Of a stretch of DNA of 32,164 nt, positions 1 to 7,370 are shown piece by piece. Position 1 is the first letter of the stretch, and each line of letters starts with the position of its first letter. Both the position numbers and the translations under genes were made by a program. The notes below the pieces were generated by a model that saw only the letters and a list, made by a program, of their open reading frames with translations, had not been told where the DNA came from and did no database searches. The stretch comes from an uncultured Clostridia bacterium (lineage in GTDB: Bacteria; Bacillota; Clostridia; Christensenellales; Borkfalkiaceae): NCBI GenBank assembly GCA_934254725.1, contig CAKQLR010000019.1, positions 1 through 32,164 on the forward strand, given 5' to 3'.

Positions 1-1
1 C

Positions 2-190
2 TACAAACTTTATTTAGAGCATTGGGGATATTTAGACACGAAAAATAAAGAGTATTTAGAAACAAAAGAATATAAAGAAAAAATTTACAAATCAAAAGGT
101 TATAGGTTTGCGGCAACTGTAAGTCAAGATATAAGAGACATACAAGCGGCAATAGAAAGGATTTTACTAGAAAATGATATTGAAACATAA
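2..190 (+). CDS. C-terminal end of an unidentified protein (partial)
   Basis: The reading frame is open from the window edge for 62 codons and stops with TAA at 188-190. The visible tail starts YKLYLEHWGYLD and ends in RILLENDIET. It is charged and rich in Lys, Glu and Tyr. The 'EHWG' motif followed by a Lys/Tyr-rich helix and a late 'D-I-R-D-I' segment is reminiscent of the end of PD-(D/E)XK-type nuclease domains, but that is only an impression from a fragment. It is followed at once by a strong hairpin. It runs opposite to the adjacent mobile-element genes, so it is probably flanking host DNA or the first gene of another accessory segment. Confidence 0.6.
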   Translation, partial: YKLYLEHWGYLDTKNKEYLETKEYKEKIYKSKGYRFAATVSQDIRDIQAAIERILLENDIET

Positions 191-201
191 AAATATAAAA
201 T

Positions 202-234
202 AAAGAGTGTAAGTTTAAAAACCTACACTCTTTT
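202..234. terminator. Bidirectional intrinsic terminator between convergent genes
   Basis: AAAGAGTGTA pairs with TACACTCTTT around a short A-rich loop, with T-runs on both sides. It sits between the end of the plus-strand partial gene at 190 and the end of the minus-strand operon at 239, so it can stop both transcripts. Confidence 0.75.
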
Positions 235-238
235 AATT

Positions 239-700
239 TTAAATTTTTACTTCGCTAAGTAAACCTATAAACTTGCCTGTTTTTTTATCAAAAACTCCGT
301 ATTTACGCCTCATGTGATGAACAAAATCGTTCGCAACTTGTAAATCGGATTTTTGGTTAAACCAATCATATTCAGAGCGTAAATCTTTAATTTGCTTTTT
401 TGTTATTTCAACAGGTCTATCTATAAAATTAGTATCATAATATTTTCCATCACGATACAAAACCCCAAGATTACGGGTACGATAATATTTTATTTCGTTT
501 AAAAGATCTTTGTCGCGTTCTTTTTTAGATCAAACAGCACTGTTTTTTAAAGAACTCTTTTTTGTCTTTTTATAACTTTTTCGCTTTGAATTAAAACGAT
601 TTTTAACGTCCTTAGTTTTCTTTTTGGATTTTTTCAAACCAAAAAGAAAGCCTCTAAACCAACTTTGTTTTTGTGCTTTAGAAAAATTCTTTTTTGCCAT
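239..700 (-). pseudogene. Small very basic element protein interrupted by an in-frame TGA
   Basis: From an ATG at 700 the frame reads MAKKNFSKAQKQSWFRGF and continues as an extremely Lys/Arg-rich stretch to a TGA at 532-530. After that stop the same frame stays open to 239 with coding-like sequence (starting SKKERDKDLLNEIKYY, ending GLLSEVKI). One gene of about 153 codons with a single nonsense codon explains this best. The alternative is two genes: a 56-residue basic peptide, and a second protein starting at the weak TTG at 460. TGA is a genuine stop elsewhere in the window, so recoding is unlikely. The basic N-terminus would suit nucleic-acid binding. The motif 'QKQSWFRGFLFGL' resembles 'EQRSFYTGAVKGF' in the neighbouring gene. 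The family is not recognised. Confidence 0.55.
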
Positions 701-710
701 TATGTAAACC

Positions 711-755
711 TTTACCGCTTTTAAGTCCGCGGCAGTGACTAATTGTTGTTTTTTA
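711..755. repeat. 45-bp direct repeat, copy 1
   Basis: It begins TTTACCGCTTTTAAGTCCGC on the plus strand and nearly matches 985-1029, with about two substitutions. On the minus strand it covers the last codons of the 78-residue gene (Lys-Asn-Asn-Asn-stop) and the leader of the next gene, so it marks gene junctions. Confidence 0.8.
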
Positions 756-975
756 AAAGTTTATTGTAAAAATCCTGAAAACCTTTTACAGCACCCGTAT
801 AAAACGAACGTTGTTCCGGTGAAAGAGTTTTCCCGTTGCGTTTACCTTTTTGGGCGATTTTCCCGCAAGTGAGCGCCGATTTATCGCATATGCGAATACC
901 TGTTTTGCCGTTGTCTTTTACCTGTTGTCGGAAAACCGCATATCCCCAACGTCTGCCTTTTTCGTAACTATTCAT
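739..975 (-). CDS. 78-residue hypothetical element protein
   Basis: Starts MNSYEKGRRWGYAVFRQQV at an ATG at 975. It is small and basic and contains 'LSPEQRSFYTGAVKGFQDFY' near its C-terminus, a Q-(K/R)-S-x-F-x-x-G-x-x-x-G-(L/F) pattern shared with the N-terminus of the interrupted downstream gene. There is no signal peptide or membrane segment. It lies near the distal end of the minus-strand operon, and its last codons fall within a 45-bp repeat. A small structural or DNA-binding accessory protein is possible, but no family is recognised. Confidence 0.55.
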   Translation of the reverse strand: MNSYEKGRRWGYAVFRQQVKDNGKTGIRICDKSALTCGKIAQKGKRNGKTLSPEQRSFYTGAVKGFQDFYNKLLKNNN

Positions 976-1141
976 AGTTTTTTCTTTACCGCTTTTAAGT
1001 CCGCGGCGGTGACTAATTATTGTTTTTTATTCGTTTTCGCTATTTCGCTTGACTTATTTAACCCAAATAGCATATAATGTTATTGCAGTACGGCGAAAGC
1101 TCATTGCGAGAAGATAATGCTTCTTGTGGGTACTGCTTTTT
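976..1141 (-). other. Short gap with gene remnant
   Basis: This gap holds the second 45-bp repeat. It also has an 18-codon frame (1017-1073, minus) that begins MLFGLNKSSEIAKTNKK and resembles 'FLFGLKKSKKKTK' of the interrupted gene at 239-700. Together they look like the remnant of a third copy of this small-gene family. There is no convincing intact gene. Confidence 0.35.
985..1029. repeat. 45-bp direct repeat, copy 2
   Basis: Near-identical to 711-755. On the minus strand it again spans a '...Lys-Asn-Asn-Asn-stop' frame end and the leader of the gene starting at 975, suggesting duplication of a whole gene-plus-junction unit. Confidence 0.8.
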
Positions 1142-1444
1142 TTATTTTTTAGGATATTTCCACGGAAGCGGCTTTTCTTCAAAATTAGTCATTTTGTCAT
1201 GTCTTACACGCTTCCCTATGTACATAGGTTTAGGATCTTTTTTATCCGGATTAGGATATACTTTTTCATTAGTTCTTTTTCCGTCTTTTTCTCCATGCAT
1301 TACCTTTCGATAATTATATTCCTCGGAACTATGCTCTCCAGTAATTAAAGCCGGATGTTTGCTCTTTCTGTAATATCGAAAATGTGGATAGGAAGATTTA
1401 ATATGTTTATTGCTATTTTTGATGTGATTATTTTTTTTAGTCAT
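1142..1444 (-). CDS. 100-residue basic hypothetical protein
   Basis: Starts MTKKNNHIKNSNKHIKSSYP at an ATG at 1444, only seven bases after the stop of the upstream ATPase gene, so the two are in one transcript. The N-terminal third is Lys/Asn/His rich. The middle and end, containing 'HPALITGEHSSEEYNYR' and 'KPMYIGKRVRHDKMTNF', look like a compact folded domain with a Pro-Trp-Lys-Tyr ending. There is no signal or membrane segment. The 'HPALITGE' strand is faintly reminiscent of PemK/MazF-type beta-barrels, but this is not a firm assignment. Its position suggests an accessory or DNA-associated role in the element. Confidence 0.55.
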   Translation of the reverse strand: MTKKNNHIKNSNKHIKSSYPHFRYYRKSKHPALITGEHSSEEYNYRKVMHGEKDGKRTNEKVYPNPDKKDPKPMYIGKRVRHDKMTNFEEKPLPWKYPKK

Positions 1445-1450
1445 AAACCT

Positions 1451-3628
1451 TTATCTCCATTTTTGTATATCGTTTATCCAATAGCTGTTTTGCTGTTTCA
1501 GTTCTTCAAACGTTGCACGTTCGGAAACATACTCGCGAAGATCCGCTATGCCGACAAAAGAACGCGCGCATTTTTCAGTAAAATAATCTCCGAAGCTATC
1601 CGTTGCAAAGCGTTTACTATAGATTTTCTTTGACGATAAATAATAGGTGTTCAGCTCGAGCTGTCCGTCCTGCGTTCCGCTTTCCAAAGCGACCGTTACC
1701 GGGCAACAACCGAAGGTATTGTAAATACCGTTATAATAGCTATGTATTTTTGAAGTAAACATTTTCAACAAATACATACTCAACGTATTATCCGAACGGT
1801 TGAAGCGGTAACGATAATACAAATCAGTAAACTTTGAAAAGATGAAATCGTGAAGCAGTTCTTCCAAAGCGAAGAAAGGCATTAACAGTCGGGATTCGCC
1901 GCTATTCTGTATATGTACTATTTCGCAAAGATCGCGGGCATCCGCGCCCCAGCTTGCCGGGCGTTGCTCGTCCGTAATCACCTTAACAAACGGGAAATTA
2001 TCTACCGTAGCCGAGTGACGAACCATTTTCAGCCATTGGTTAAATAAATCGTTCTTTTGGTTTGTCTCTTCGGACTGTTTTTTCTTCTCGATGTTTTCTA
2101 AGTTATTACCGCGTTCCTTGCCTATTTCCGTAACGAGAACAACGCCGAACTCGAAGCTATCCTTATTAGGGTTATCTTCAATTATTTTTCTGCCTAAACG
2201 AAGCGCGTCGAAATCCAGAATTTTTGCATGTCGTGAAATGCAGTCTATGTAACGGCTATCGCGGTGAAAGAAGTCGTTATCCCACAACGGGAAGTTGCCG
2301 AGGTCGCTGATTATTCCGTCCGTTCTGACTGAATAATTCCCGAGAATTAAGCTCGATTGAACCACGTAAATAAAATAAAGTTGAGTATAATTGTTTATCA
2401 CCTTCCAGATGTTTACAAGTTCAAGTTTATTATCGTAATCGAGCCCGTATTTTTCGTAATCGTAATCAAAAAGCAAGTTTTCGTAATAGAGCCCGAAAAG
2501 CTTTTTTAAGTGTCTTAAAACGCTTTTTCGGGACGGCTTATCCGGTAATGGCCGATCGTAAAAATACTTGACGTAAGCCACGAACTTTTTACACGTCGCA
2601 AGGTTATAAACAAAATGCCTTGCCATAGCTTTTTTTATGGCGTTCTCGAGGTTTATCCACGGGAAAAACGGAAATTTAAGGTCGTTTTCGAGGATAAGCT
2701 CAAAGGCTTTTCCCCGAAGCATTACGTCCTCAGACAGAGCCATATCCGTTATTAAAGTCGTTTTCTTTTTTCCCATAGTTCCGCAAACCATTGTTACTAT
2801 CGGTCGTGCGTTTATAAATCCGCGGTTTTTGTTCTCGTTATGCTCGAGCAAAGAATAGCCTATTTTCTTTCTTATTACATTCACGAAAGCAAATATTATA
2901 ATTACCCAACCTATAACGGGGATAAAAGAAAACATAGCGCTAAGGTCAAACAGAAGCTTTACGATCTGCGTGTATACAGCGGCTAAATCGAAAGAAACCA
3001 CAAAATACAAATAGAATGCCAGAGCTTCGATTATAATCGTTATAAACGAGAACGCGTACGCCCAAATCAACGCCCAAAGCTTGTAATAATAGCTTTTTTT
3101 CTTTACGAACGAAATAAAATTTTTAATCCAATTTTTAACGGGAACGTACGTTACGGAAACAAGCTTTTTAAATCTCTTTAATTGCTTGGTATCTTCGTTG
3201 TAATCATTGTTCTGAGTGGATAAAATCCTGTTGAAAAGCAAGTAAATTACAAGAACAACGGGCATGATCAAAAGCAATATTTTGCAGAAATTTACAATGA
3301 ATAAGCCTGTTTGCTCCAGATATGCGAGGAAGATCTCTTTTGAGATAAATAATTGCCAATATTTACCCCAAAAAAGCTTGAATTCTTCCCAATTGTTCGG
3401 AAGATTAAACGGAAGCTTTAAAGGATATTTCGACATTTCCGTAACGGTTGCATTCACGGTGGCGCCGTCAAGGAACAGTTCCTGAAAATAATAAACGCAA
3501 CTTATCCCGAAATCCTTAAACGCTTCAATCAATCTTCCGAAAGCGTACGGGAAGCAAAAAACAGCGAGTAAAACCGATAGGACGGTTATTCCCAAACATA
3601 TAAAATGCCTGTAATTTATTCTTTTCAT
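1451..3628 (-). CDS. Zot/pI-like membrane ATPase (filamentous-phage assembly type)
   Basis: 725 residues. Four hydrophobic stretches lie in the N-terminal third (about 9-33, 109-132, 186-215 and 231-254; the third may hold more than one helix), then a cytoplasmic P-loop domain. The Walker A equivalent is CGTMGKKKTT at about 282-291, with Lys where the usual Gly precedes GKT. A Walker B-like strand GVVLVTE lies near 495-501. It is followed by a 'VRHSATVDNFPFVKVITDEQ' to 'ARDLCE' segment that resembles the target-scanning Gln/Arg region of Zot/pI ATPases. In filamentous phages pI/Zot drives extrusion through the inner membrane, and its anchor normally lies after the ATPase. Here the anchors come first and are multiple. 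The ATG overlaps the stop of the 31-residue peptide (ATGA). FtsK/VirD4-like ATPases are the main alternative. Confidence 0.7.
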   Translation of the reverse strand: MKRINYRHFICLGITVLSVLLAVFCFPYAFGRLIEAFKDFGISCVYYFQELFLDGATVNATVTEMSKYPLKLPFNLPNNWEEFKLFWGKYWQLFISKEIFLAYLEQTGLFIVNFCKILLLIMPVVLVIYLLFNRILSTQNNDYNEDTKQLKRFKKLVSVTYVPVKNWIKNFISFVKKKSYYYKLWALIWAYAFSFITIIIEALAFYLYFVVSFDLAAVYTQIVKLLFDLSAMFSFIPVIGWVIIIFAFVNVIRKKIGYSLLEHNENKNRGFINARPIVTMVCGTMGKKKTTLITDMALSEDVMLRGKAFELILENDLKFPFFPWINLENAIKKAMARHFVYNLATCKKFVAYVKYFYDRPLPDKPSRKSVLRHLKKLFGLYYENLLFDYDYEKYGLDYDNKLELVNIWKVINNYTQLYFIYVVQSSLILGNYSVRTDGIISDLGNFPLWDNDFFHRDSRYIDCISRHAKILDFDALRLGRKIIEDNPNKDSFEFGVVLVTEIGKERGNNLENIEKKKQSEETNQKNDLFNQWLKMVRHSATVDNFPFVKVITDEQRPASWGADARDLCEIVHIQNSGESRLLMPFFALEELLHDFIFSKFTDLYYRYRFNRSDNTLSMYLLKMFTSKIHSYYNGIYNTFGCCPVTVALESGTQDGQLELNTYYLSSKKIYSKRFATDSFGDYFTEKCARSFVGIADLREYVSERATFEELKQQNSYWINDIQKWR

Positions 3629-3720
3629 AACTGCCTCAACACATAAACAAAGTATCCGAATACGAACACAACTACAAGCACGAGCGTTATTTTAAAAAGG
3701 TTCTTTAGTGTCTTTTTCAT
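3625..3720 (-). CDS. 31-residue single-pass membrane peptide
   Basis: Short frame starting at an ATG at 3720: MKKTLKNLFK, then a hydrophobic run rich in Val, Leu and Phe, ending YVLRQL. Its stop overlaps the start of the downstream Zot-like ATPase by four bases (ATGA), and a GGGG purine tract lies about eight bases before its start, so translation and coupling are credible. Its size and single membrane span are like the tiny minor coat proteins of filamentous phages (pVII and pIX are about 32-33 residues). It sits between the pIII-like gene and the ATPase, where Ff phages carry gene VI. It lacks the acidic amphipathic segment of a classical major coat protein. Confidence 0.6.
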   Translation of the reverse strand: MKKTLKNLFKITLVLVVVFVFGYFVYVLRQL

Positions 3721-3773
3721 TTTTGACCCCGGTTATTTTTATTAGCTTTTTTGAAAGCCCCAAAATAAGACTT

Positions 3774-5657
3774 TCAGCGCTTTCTTTTTTTGTTTAAGTT
3801 TTTTATTCCTTTTTTTATTTCAGCAGTATTAAAAAAGGAAACTATCCTTAGAACAAGGGGGATAAACACCGCCAACAAAAGAAGCAAGCCGGCAACGCCT
3901 AAAATCAAATTCCACGGGAGACTGTTAAAAATGTTTTTATCCGACTTCGTATACAACGGCGGCGTTGCCCCGGGGAAAAAGTCTACAGGCGAACATACGG
4001 CGGGAATTACCGTTAAAGTTTCTTCGTTTTTAAAAGTAAAATCGATAATTTCGAAATCAAGATTTACGGTTTCCTGAAAGAAATACGAATTAGAATCAAC
4101 TTTATTCCACATCCCTAAAGAGTTCCGTTTAATAGTGTTCGCTTCGATTGCTATATAATCACTTATCTGATATCTGAAGAGGTAGACCGTTTCATTCTGG
4201 CAGGAATTATAAAAACTCTGCAAAGAAGAAACATCTGCCGAAGAAACGAGCAAATTATCCGAAATTTCCTGCGGCGTACCGGATAAATCCGAATTAGCAA
4301 CTTGCTTTATAGCGCTTATGTTTTCGAACTTGTTCGACATATCCGTATAAGTTTTTGTTCCTATCAACTTTTGGAAAAAGTTCTGAGTATAACTTATACT
4401 GCTCAGGTTGAAATTTGTGTCCGTCGTATAATTTACTTCGGTTTTTTTATCATCAATGCTTTCAAAGATCTTTTTGCTATACTTTCCGAGCAACGTAGGG
4501 TTTCGATCGAGAAACGGAGTAATTGCTTTCGCCTTTGAAATAATGCTGTCCGAAGAAACTATAAAAGAATCTGCGCTGTCAACGGCATTACCCGAGTTAA
4601 AAAGCAAATACATAGTATCAAGCTTCGGATTGGCAAAAGTAGAATTAAAAAGATATTTTATAGCAGAATGTTCAGGAACGTTATAACCAAGGTTGTAAAA
4701 AGTTGTATTAGCAAGCGAAGAATAATTACCTTCATCCATAAAGCAATACTCTAAGTAATTAGCTTGGTCGATTTCGTCGGTCACAACGTTTCCTAAATGG
4801 TCGGATACAGCCGCATAAGCTTCCTGATTGCCGGTTACGAGCGCAGGCTTTATAACGGCATTCAACCAGGAAGCATGAACAGAATAAAGCGATCCGCAAT
4901 CTAAGTACTTATTCGGAATTTTAAAATATACGCTATGTAAGCTATCCTGCGTATAATCGTTTTTTCCGTTCGTGCCTGCAGGACGGTATGCGGTCGGATG
5001 TACTTCCAAAGATATCGTTTCAAACGTTTCTTTAAAGCAATTTAAAGTGCTTTCCGCTTCATAATCGGGACCGCAACCGTGCGCATAGCCCGTGTACAAA
5101 TAAGTTGTGCCTACGGTGTTATCTATGGTTGAAATTTCCGAATTATCGTTAAATACAAGCTGAATACCGGCAACGTCGTAACGGCGTAAACCGTCGTATT
5201 TTTTTGCATACGCCTGCTTACTTTCAAGCAAACTATCGGCAATTTTAAACTTATAAAAGCGATTATTTTCCGTTTTATTCAAAAATACGAGCTTAACGTT
5301 GCCGTACGAAGCAGGTTTGCCGGAAGAATTATAACTCAGCGCTATATTTAATAAATTGCTATCGCCTTTAATTGAAATTTCTTTTTCTGCAGGATTGTAA
5401 ACATAAACGTAAATGCCGAACAAATCCTTATAAGCCGGACGAGTGGAATAGCAATATTCCTGGAAGCTTATTATTTGCGCGGTTCCGTTTAAATCCTTAG
5501 GGTATGTCGCTTCATCCAGATCGGGCAAATCCGCTTCGATTGTGGATAAATCCATATTAAGCGGTTCTTCCGCCAAAACTATATGTACATTTAAATACAA
5601 CATAACCAGGCAAACGACCGAGAGTATTACAGATAAAAACTTAAAAGACTTCTTCAT
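3774..5657 (-). CDS. Large exported protein with C-terminal membrane anchor (pIII-like position)
   Basis: 627 residues. An N-terminal signal peptide (MKKSFKFLSVILSVVCLVML, cleavage probably after 'VLA') leads to a long extracellular region with several Cys and many Asn/Ser/Tyr. A single hydrophobic segment at about 593-612 follows, then a basic tail ending NLNKKRKR. This topology (signal, ectodomain, one C-terminal anchor, short basic cytoplasmic tail) is that of filamentous-phage pIII adsorption proteins, and it is followed by a tiny membrane peptide and a pI/Zot-like ATPase. A very good GGAGGTGA site precedes the ATG. The start overlaps the upstream stop (TAATG). No domain is recognised by sequence. 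A generic surface adhesin remains possible. Confidence 0.65.
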   Translation of the reverse strand: MKKSFKFLSVILSVVCLVMLYLNVHIVLAEEPLNMDLSTIEADLPDLDEATYPKDLNGTAQIISFQEYCYSTRPAYKDLFGIYVYVYNPAEKEISIKGDSNLLNIALSYNSSGKPASYGNVKLVFLNKTENNRFYKFKIADSLLESKQAYAKKYDGLRRYDVAGIQLVFNDNSEISTIDNTVGTTYLYTGYAHGCGPDYEAESTLNCFKETFETISLEVHPTAYRPAGTNGKNDYTQDSLHSVYFKIPNKYLDCGSLYSVHASWLNAVIKPALVTGNQEAYAAVSDHLGNVVTDEIDQANYLEYCFMDEGNYSSLANTTFYNLGYNVPEHSAIKYLFNSTFANPKLDTMYLLFNSGNAVDSADSFIVSSDSIISKAKAITPFLDRNPTLLGKYSKKIFESIDDKKTEVNYTTDTNFNLSSISYTQNFFQKLIGTKTYTDMSNKFENISAIKQVANSDLSGTPQEISDNLLVSSADVSSLQSFYNSCQNETVYLFRYQISDYIAIEANTIKRNSLGMWNKVDSNSYFFQETVNLDFEIIDFTFKNEETLTVIPAVCSPVDFFPGATPPLYTKSDKNIFNSLPWNLILGVAGLLLLLAVFIPLVLRIVSFFNTAEIKKGIKNLNKKRKR

Positions 5658-6262
5658 TAGAAAATCACCTCCGAGGGGCTGATAGTAATTCGTTCGATAT
5701 CGTCGGCAAGTCCGAAATAAATCAATACGGCATTTTTTTTGTCATCCGAACTTACTTCCATTACGAAACATTCATCAAGATCCTCGTATTCCGGAGAAAG
5801 CTCTATAACTTCATCCGGATATTTAGCTTGAAGAATTGCAAGAACGGAATTTTTCGGCTTAATCGTAAAATATTCTTCCTGGTAATTAACTTCAAAAACA
5901 GAAGTTAAATCACCTATAGAAGAAAAGCTGTAATTATTTCCGTTGCGGACAAAATTAAAATCTTTGCCTTCTTCTGCATAAGGCATAATTTTAACATGAT
6001 AACCTTTCAAACTATCGTCGACAAAGGACAGGGTATATTTTACGTTAAAGCGATTTTCGCTCGCGTTGCGTACTTTCAGGTTGTGGCGCTCCGTCGTTAT
6101 TTTTTCGCCGTTATACTCAACGTAGAACGAAGCAAAATTTTCATTAAATCCGTTTGTATTTCGATAAATAAAGCCGCCCACACCTAAAAAGAGAAGTATT
6201 AACAATACCCATATTATTAAATTTGAAAACGCCTTTACGCGTTTATTCTTTCTGTATTTCAT
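5657..6262 (-). CDS. Membrane-anchored hypothetical element protein
   Basis: About 201 residues from the ATG at 6262, which has AGGA at suitable spacing. An upstream ATG at 6304 would add 14 residues but has its purine tract too close. The N-terminus is strongly basic (MKYRKNKRVK), then one membrane helix (LIIWVLLILLFLGVGGF), then an outside domain of beta-rich character ending ERITISPSEVIF. The stop overlaps the start of the next gene (TAATG), implying translational coupling with the large anchored protein. This tail, like those of the two Ig-like genes upstream, ends in a short 'I-T-(I/L)-(S/T)-P-S' strand. No family is recognised. A virion or assembly role is inferred only from position. 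Confidence 0.6.
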   Translation of the reverse strand: MKYRKNKRVKAFSNLIIWVLLILLFLGVGGFIYRNTNGFNENFASFYVEYNGEKITTERHNLKVRNASENRFNVKYTLSFVDDSLKGYHVKIMPYAEEGKDFNFVRNGNNYSFSSIGDLTSVFEVNYQEEYFTIKPKNSVLAILQAKYPDEVIELSPEYEDLDECFVMEVSSDDKKNAVLIYFGLADDIERITISPSEVIF

Positions 6263-6379
6263 ATGTTTTTTCCTATTAAAAAAGGGATAATAACGAATTA
6301 TCATCCCTTTTTCCCGACAATAATTAGTTTTTTATTAATTTAAATTGCGTATGACGGGTTAAGCTTTATGTCTGAAATT

Positions 6380-7324
6380 TTAATCGAGAGTAATGAAAAA
6401 AGGTACTTGGAAAAAGAATTCTTCACGGCCTGTAGATGTCACAGATAAGCCGTGAAATATTCCTACAAGGAGTGAACCGTCTTCACTTTCTCTAAGAAGC
6501 TGAATTACAGCATCTCGAATACAGACTATCTCTTTATCCTCATAACATTCTCGATCGTTAACACGGAACAAATCGGCAAGCCATCCGCCTGTTTCACCTT
6601 CGGAAGGATCGATAACGGATAACTTTAGAAGATCCTTTGAATTATTCGTTAAGTCAAATCCTACGTTCATTTTTACTAACAAATAATTAAGCTCATCTAG
6701 GAAATAATCGTTAAATGAAAACCGTAAGGATAAATCGGCAGACATGGTATAAGGAAGATCCTCAAAGGAAAAAATCAATGCATTAGAGAAAGATTTTTCT
6801 AAGCTAAAGTATTTTGCAGAAAAAGGAAGTTTAAGAACATCCGAAATAAGTTCACCATTAAAAGACAAAAACTTTATTCTCTGCAAAAAATCGATAGTAC
6901 AAGAAGCTTTTGCCGTAGGATTCGAAACCGATGAAACGGTTACGATTATTTGCTCGCCAAAAGGCTGTAAGCACTTTATTGTCGCTTTAGCGCTTCCGGA
7001 AGAAGCGGGTATTACTGTTAGATAATCTGCTACGGCTTTACCTGTTGCCCAATCACTGCTCGGATCAGCAAACGTAACCGACCAGTTAACGCTTTTATCT
7101 GAAGCGTTGGCGGGGAGAACAACGGCTTCAACGCTAATGCTTGAATACTCGCTGTCTCCCGCCGCTCTGAACGTTAACGAAGAAGGCATAGGGATCGGTT
7201 CGGAAACAACAGTGTTATTGTCCGAACCGCCCTCAAAGCCTTTTCTATCGCAACCTGTAAAAGCCATAGCGATAAACAAGCCGCAGACTATTAACGATAA
7301 TACTTTAATGAATTTTCTTTTCAT
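6380..7324 (-). CDS. Ig-like (Big_2-type) lipoprotein, copy A
   Basis: 314 residues. It has a lipoprotein signal peptide ending in the lipobox AFTGC, a short Gly/Asp/Asn linker, then a bacterial Ig-like group 2 domain (about 48-145) with the usual 'VLPANASDKSVNWSV' strand pair and a closing 'ASCTIDF' strand. The C-terminal half is beta-rich and not recognised. The Ig domain is nearly identical at DNA level to that of the upstream gene, while the C-terminal halves have diverged strongly. That pattern fits two receptor- or surface-binding proteins made by duplication. It sits in the element operon between its paralogue and a membrane-anchored protein. Lipidation would hold it on the outer face of the cell membrane. 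Confidence 0.7.
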   Translation of the reverse strand: MKRKFIKVLSLIVCGLFIAMAFTGCDRKGFEGGSDNNTVVSEPIPMPSSLTFRAAGDSEYSSISVEAVVLPANASDKSVNWSVTFADPSSDWATGKAVADYLTVIPASSGSAKATIKCLQPFGEQIIVTVSSVSNPTAKASCTIDFLQRIKFLSFNGELISDVLKLPFSAKYFSLEKSFSNALIFSFEDLPYTMSADLSLRFSFNDYFLDELNYLLVKMNVGFDLTNNSKDLLKLSVIDPSEGETGGWLADLFRVNDRECYEDKEIVCIRDAVIQLLRESEDGSLLVGIFHGLSVTSTGREEFFFQVPFFITLD

Positions 7325-7370
7325 AACTTAACCCGAAATGATAATCTATTTAATGTAAATGCTTTTTTTA

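Noticed and set aside
530..532. TGA read as tryptophan or selenocysteine
   Set aside because: TGA ends several normal genes in the window and no special structure follows this codon; a nonsense mutation is simpler.
697..713. ATTATGTAAACC, like the XerD half of a dif site
   Set aside because: The other half-site is missing and the bases include the start codon and leader of the interrupted basic gene; coincidence is likelier.
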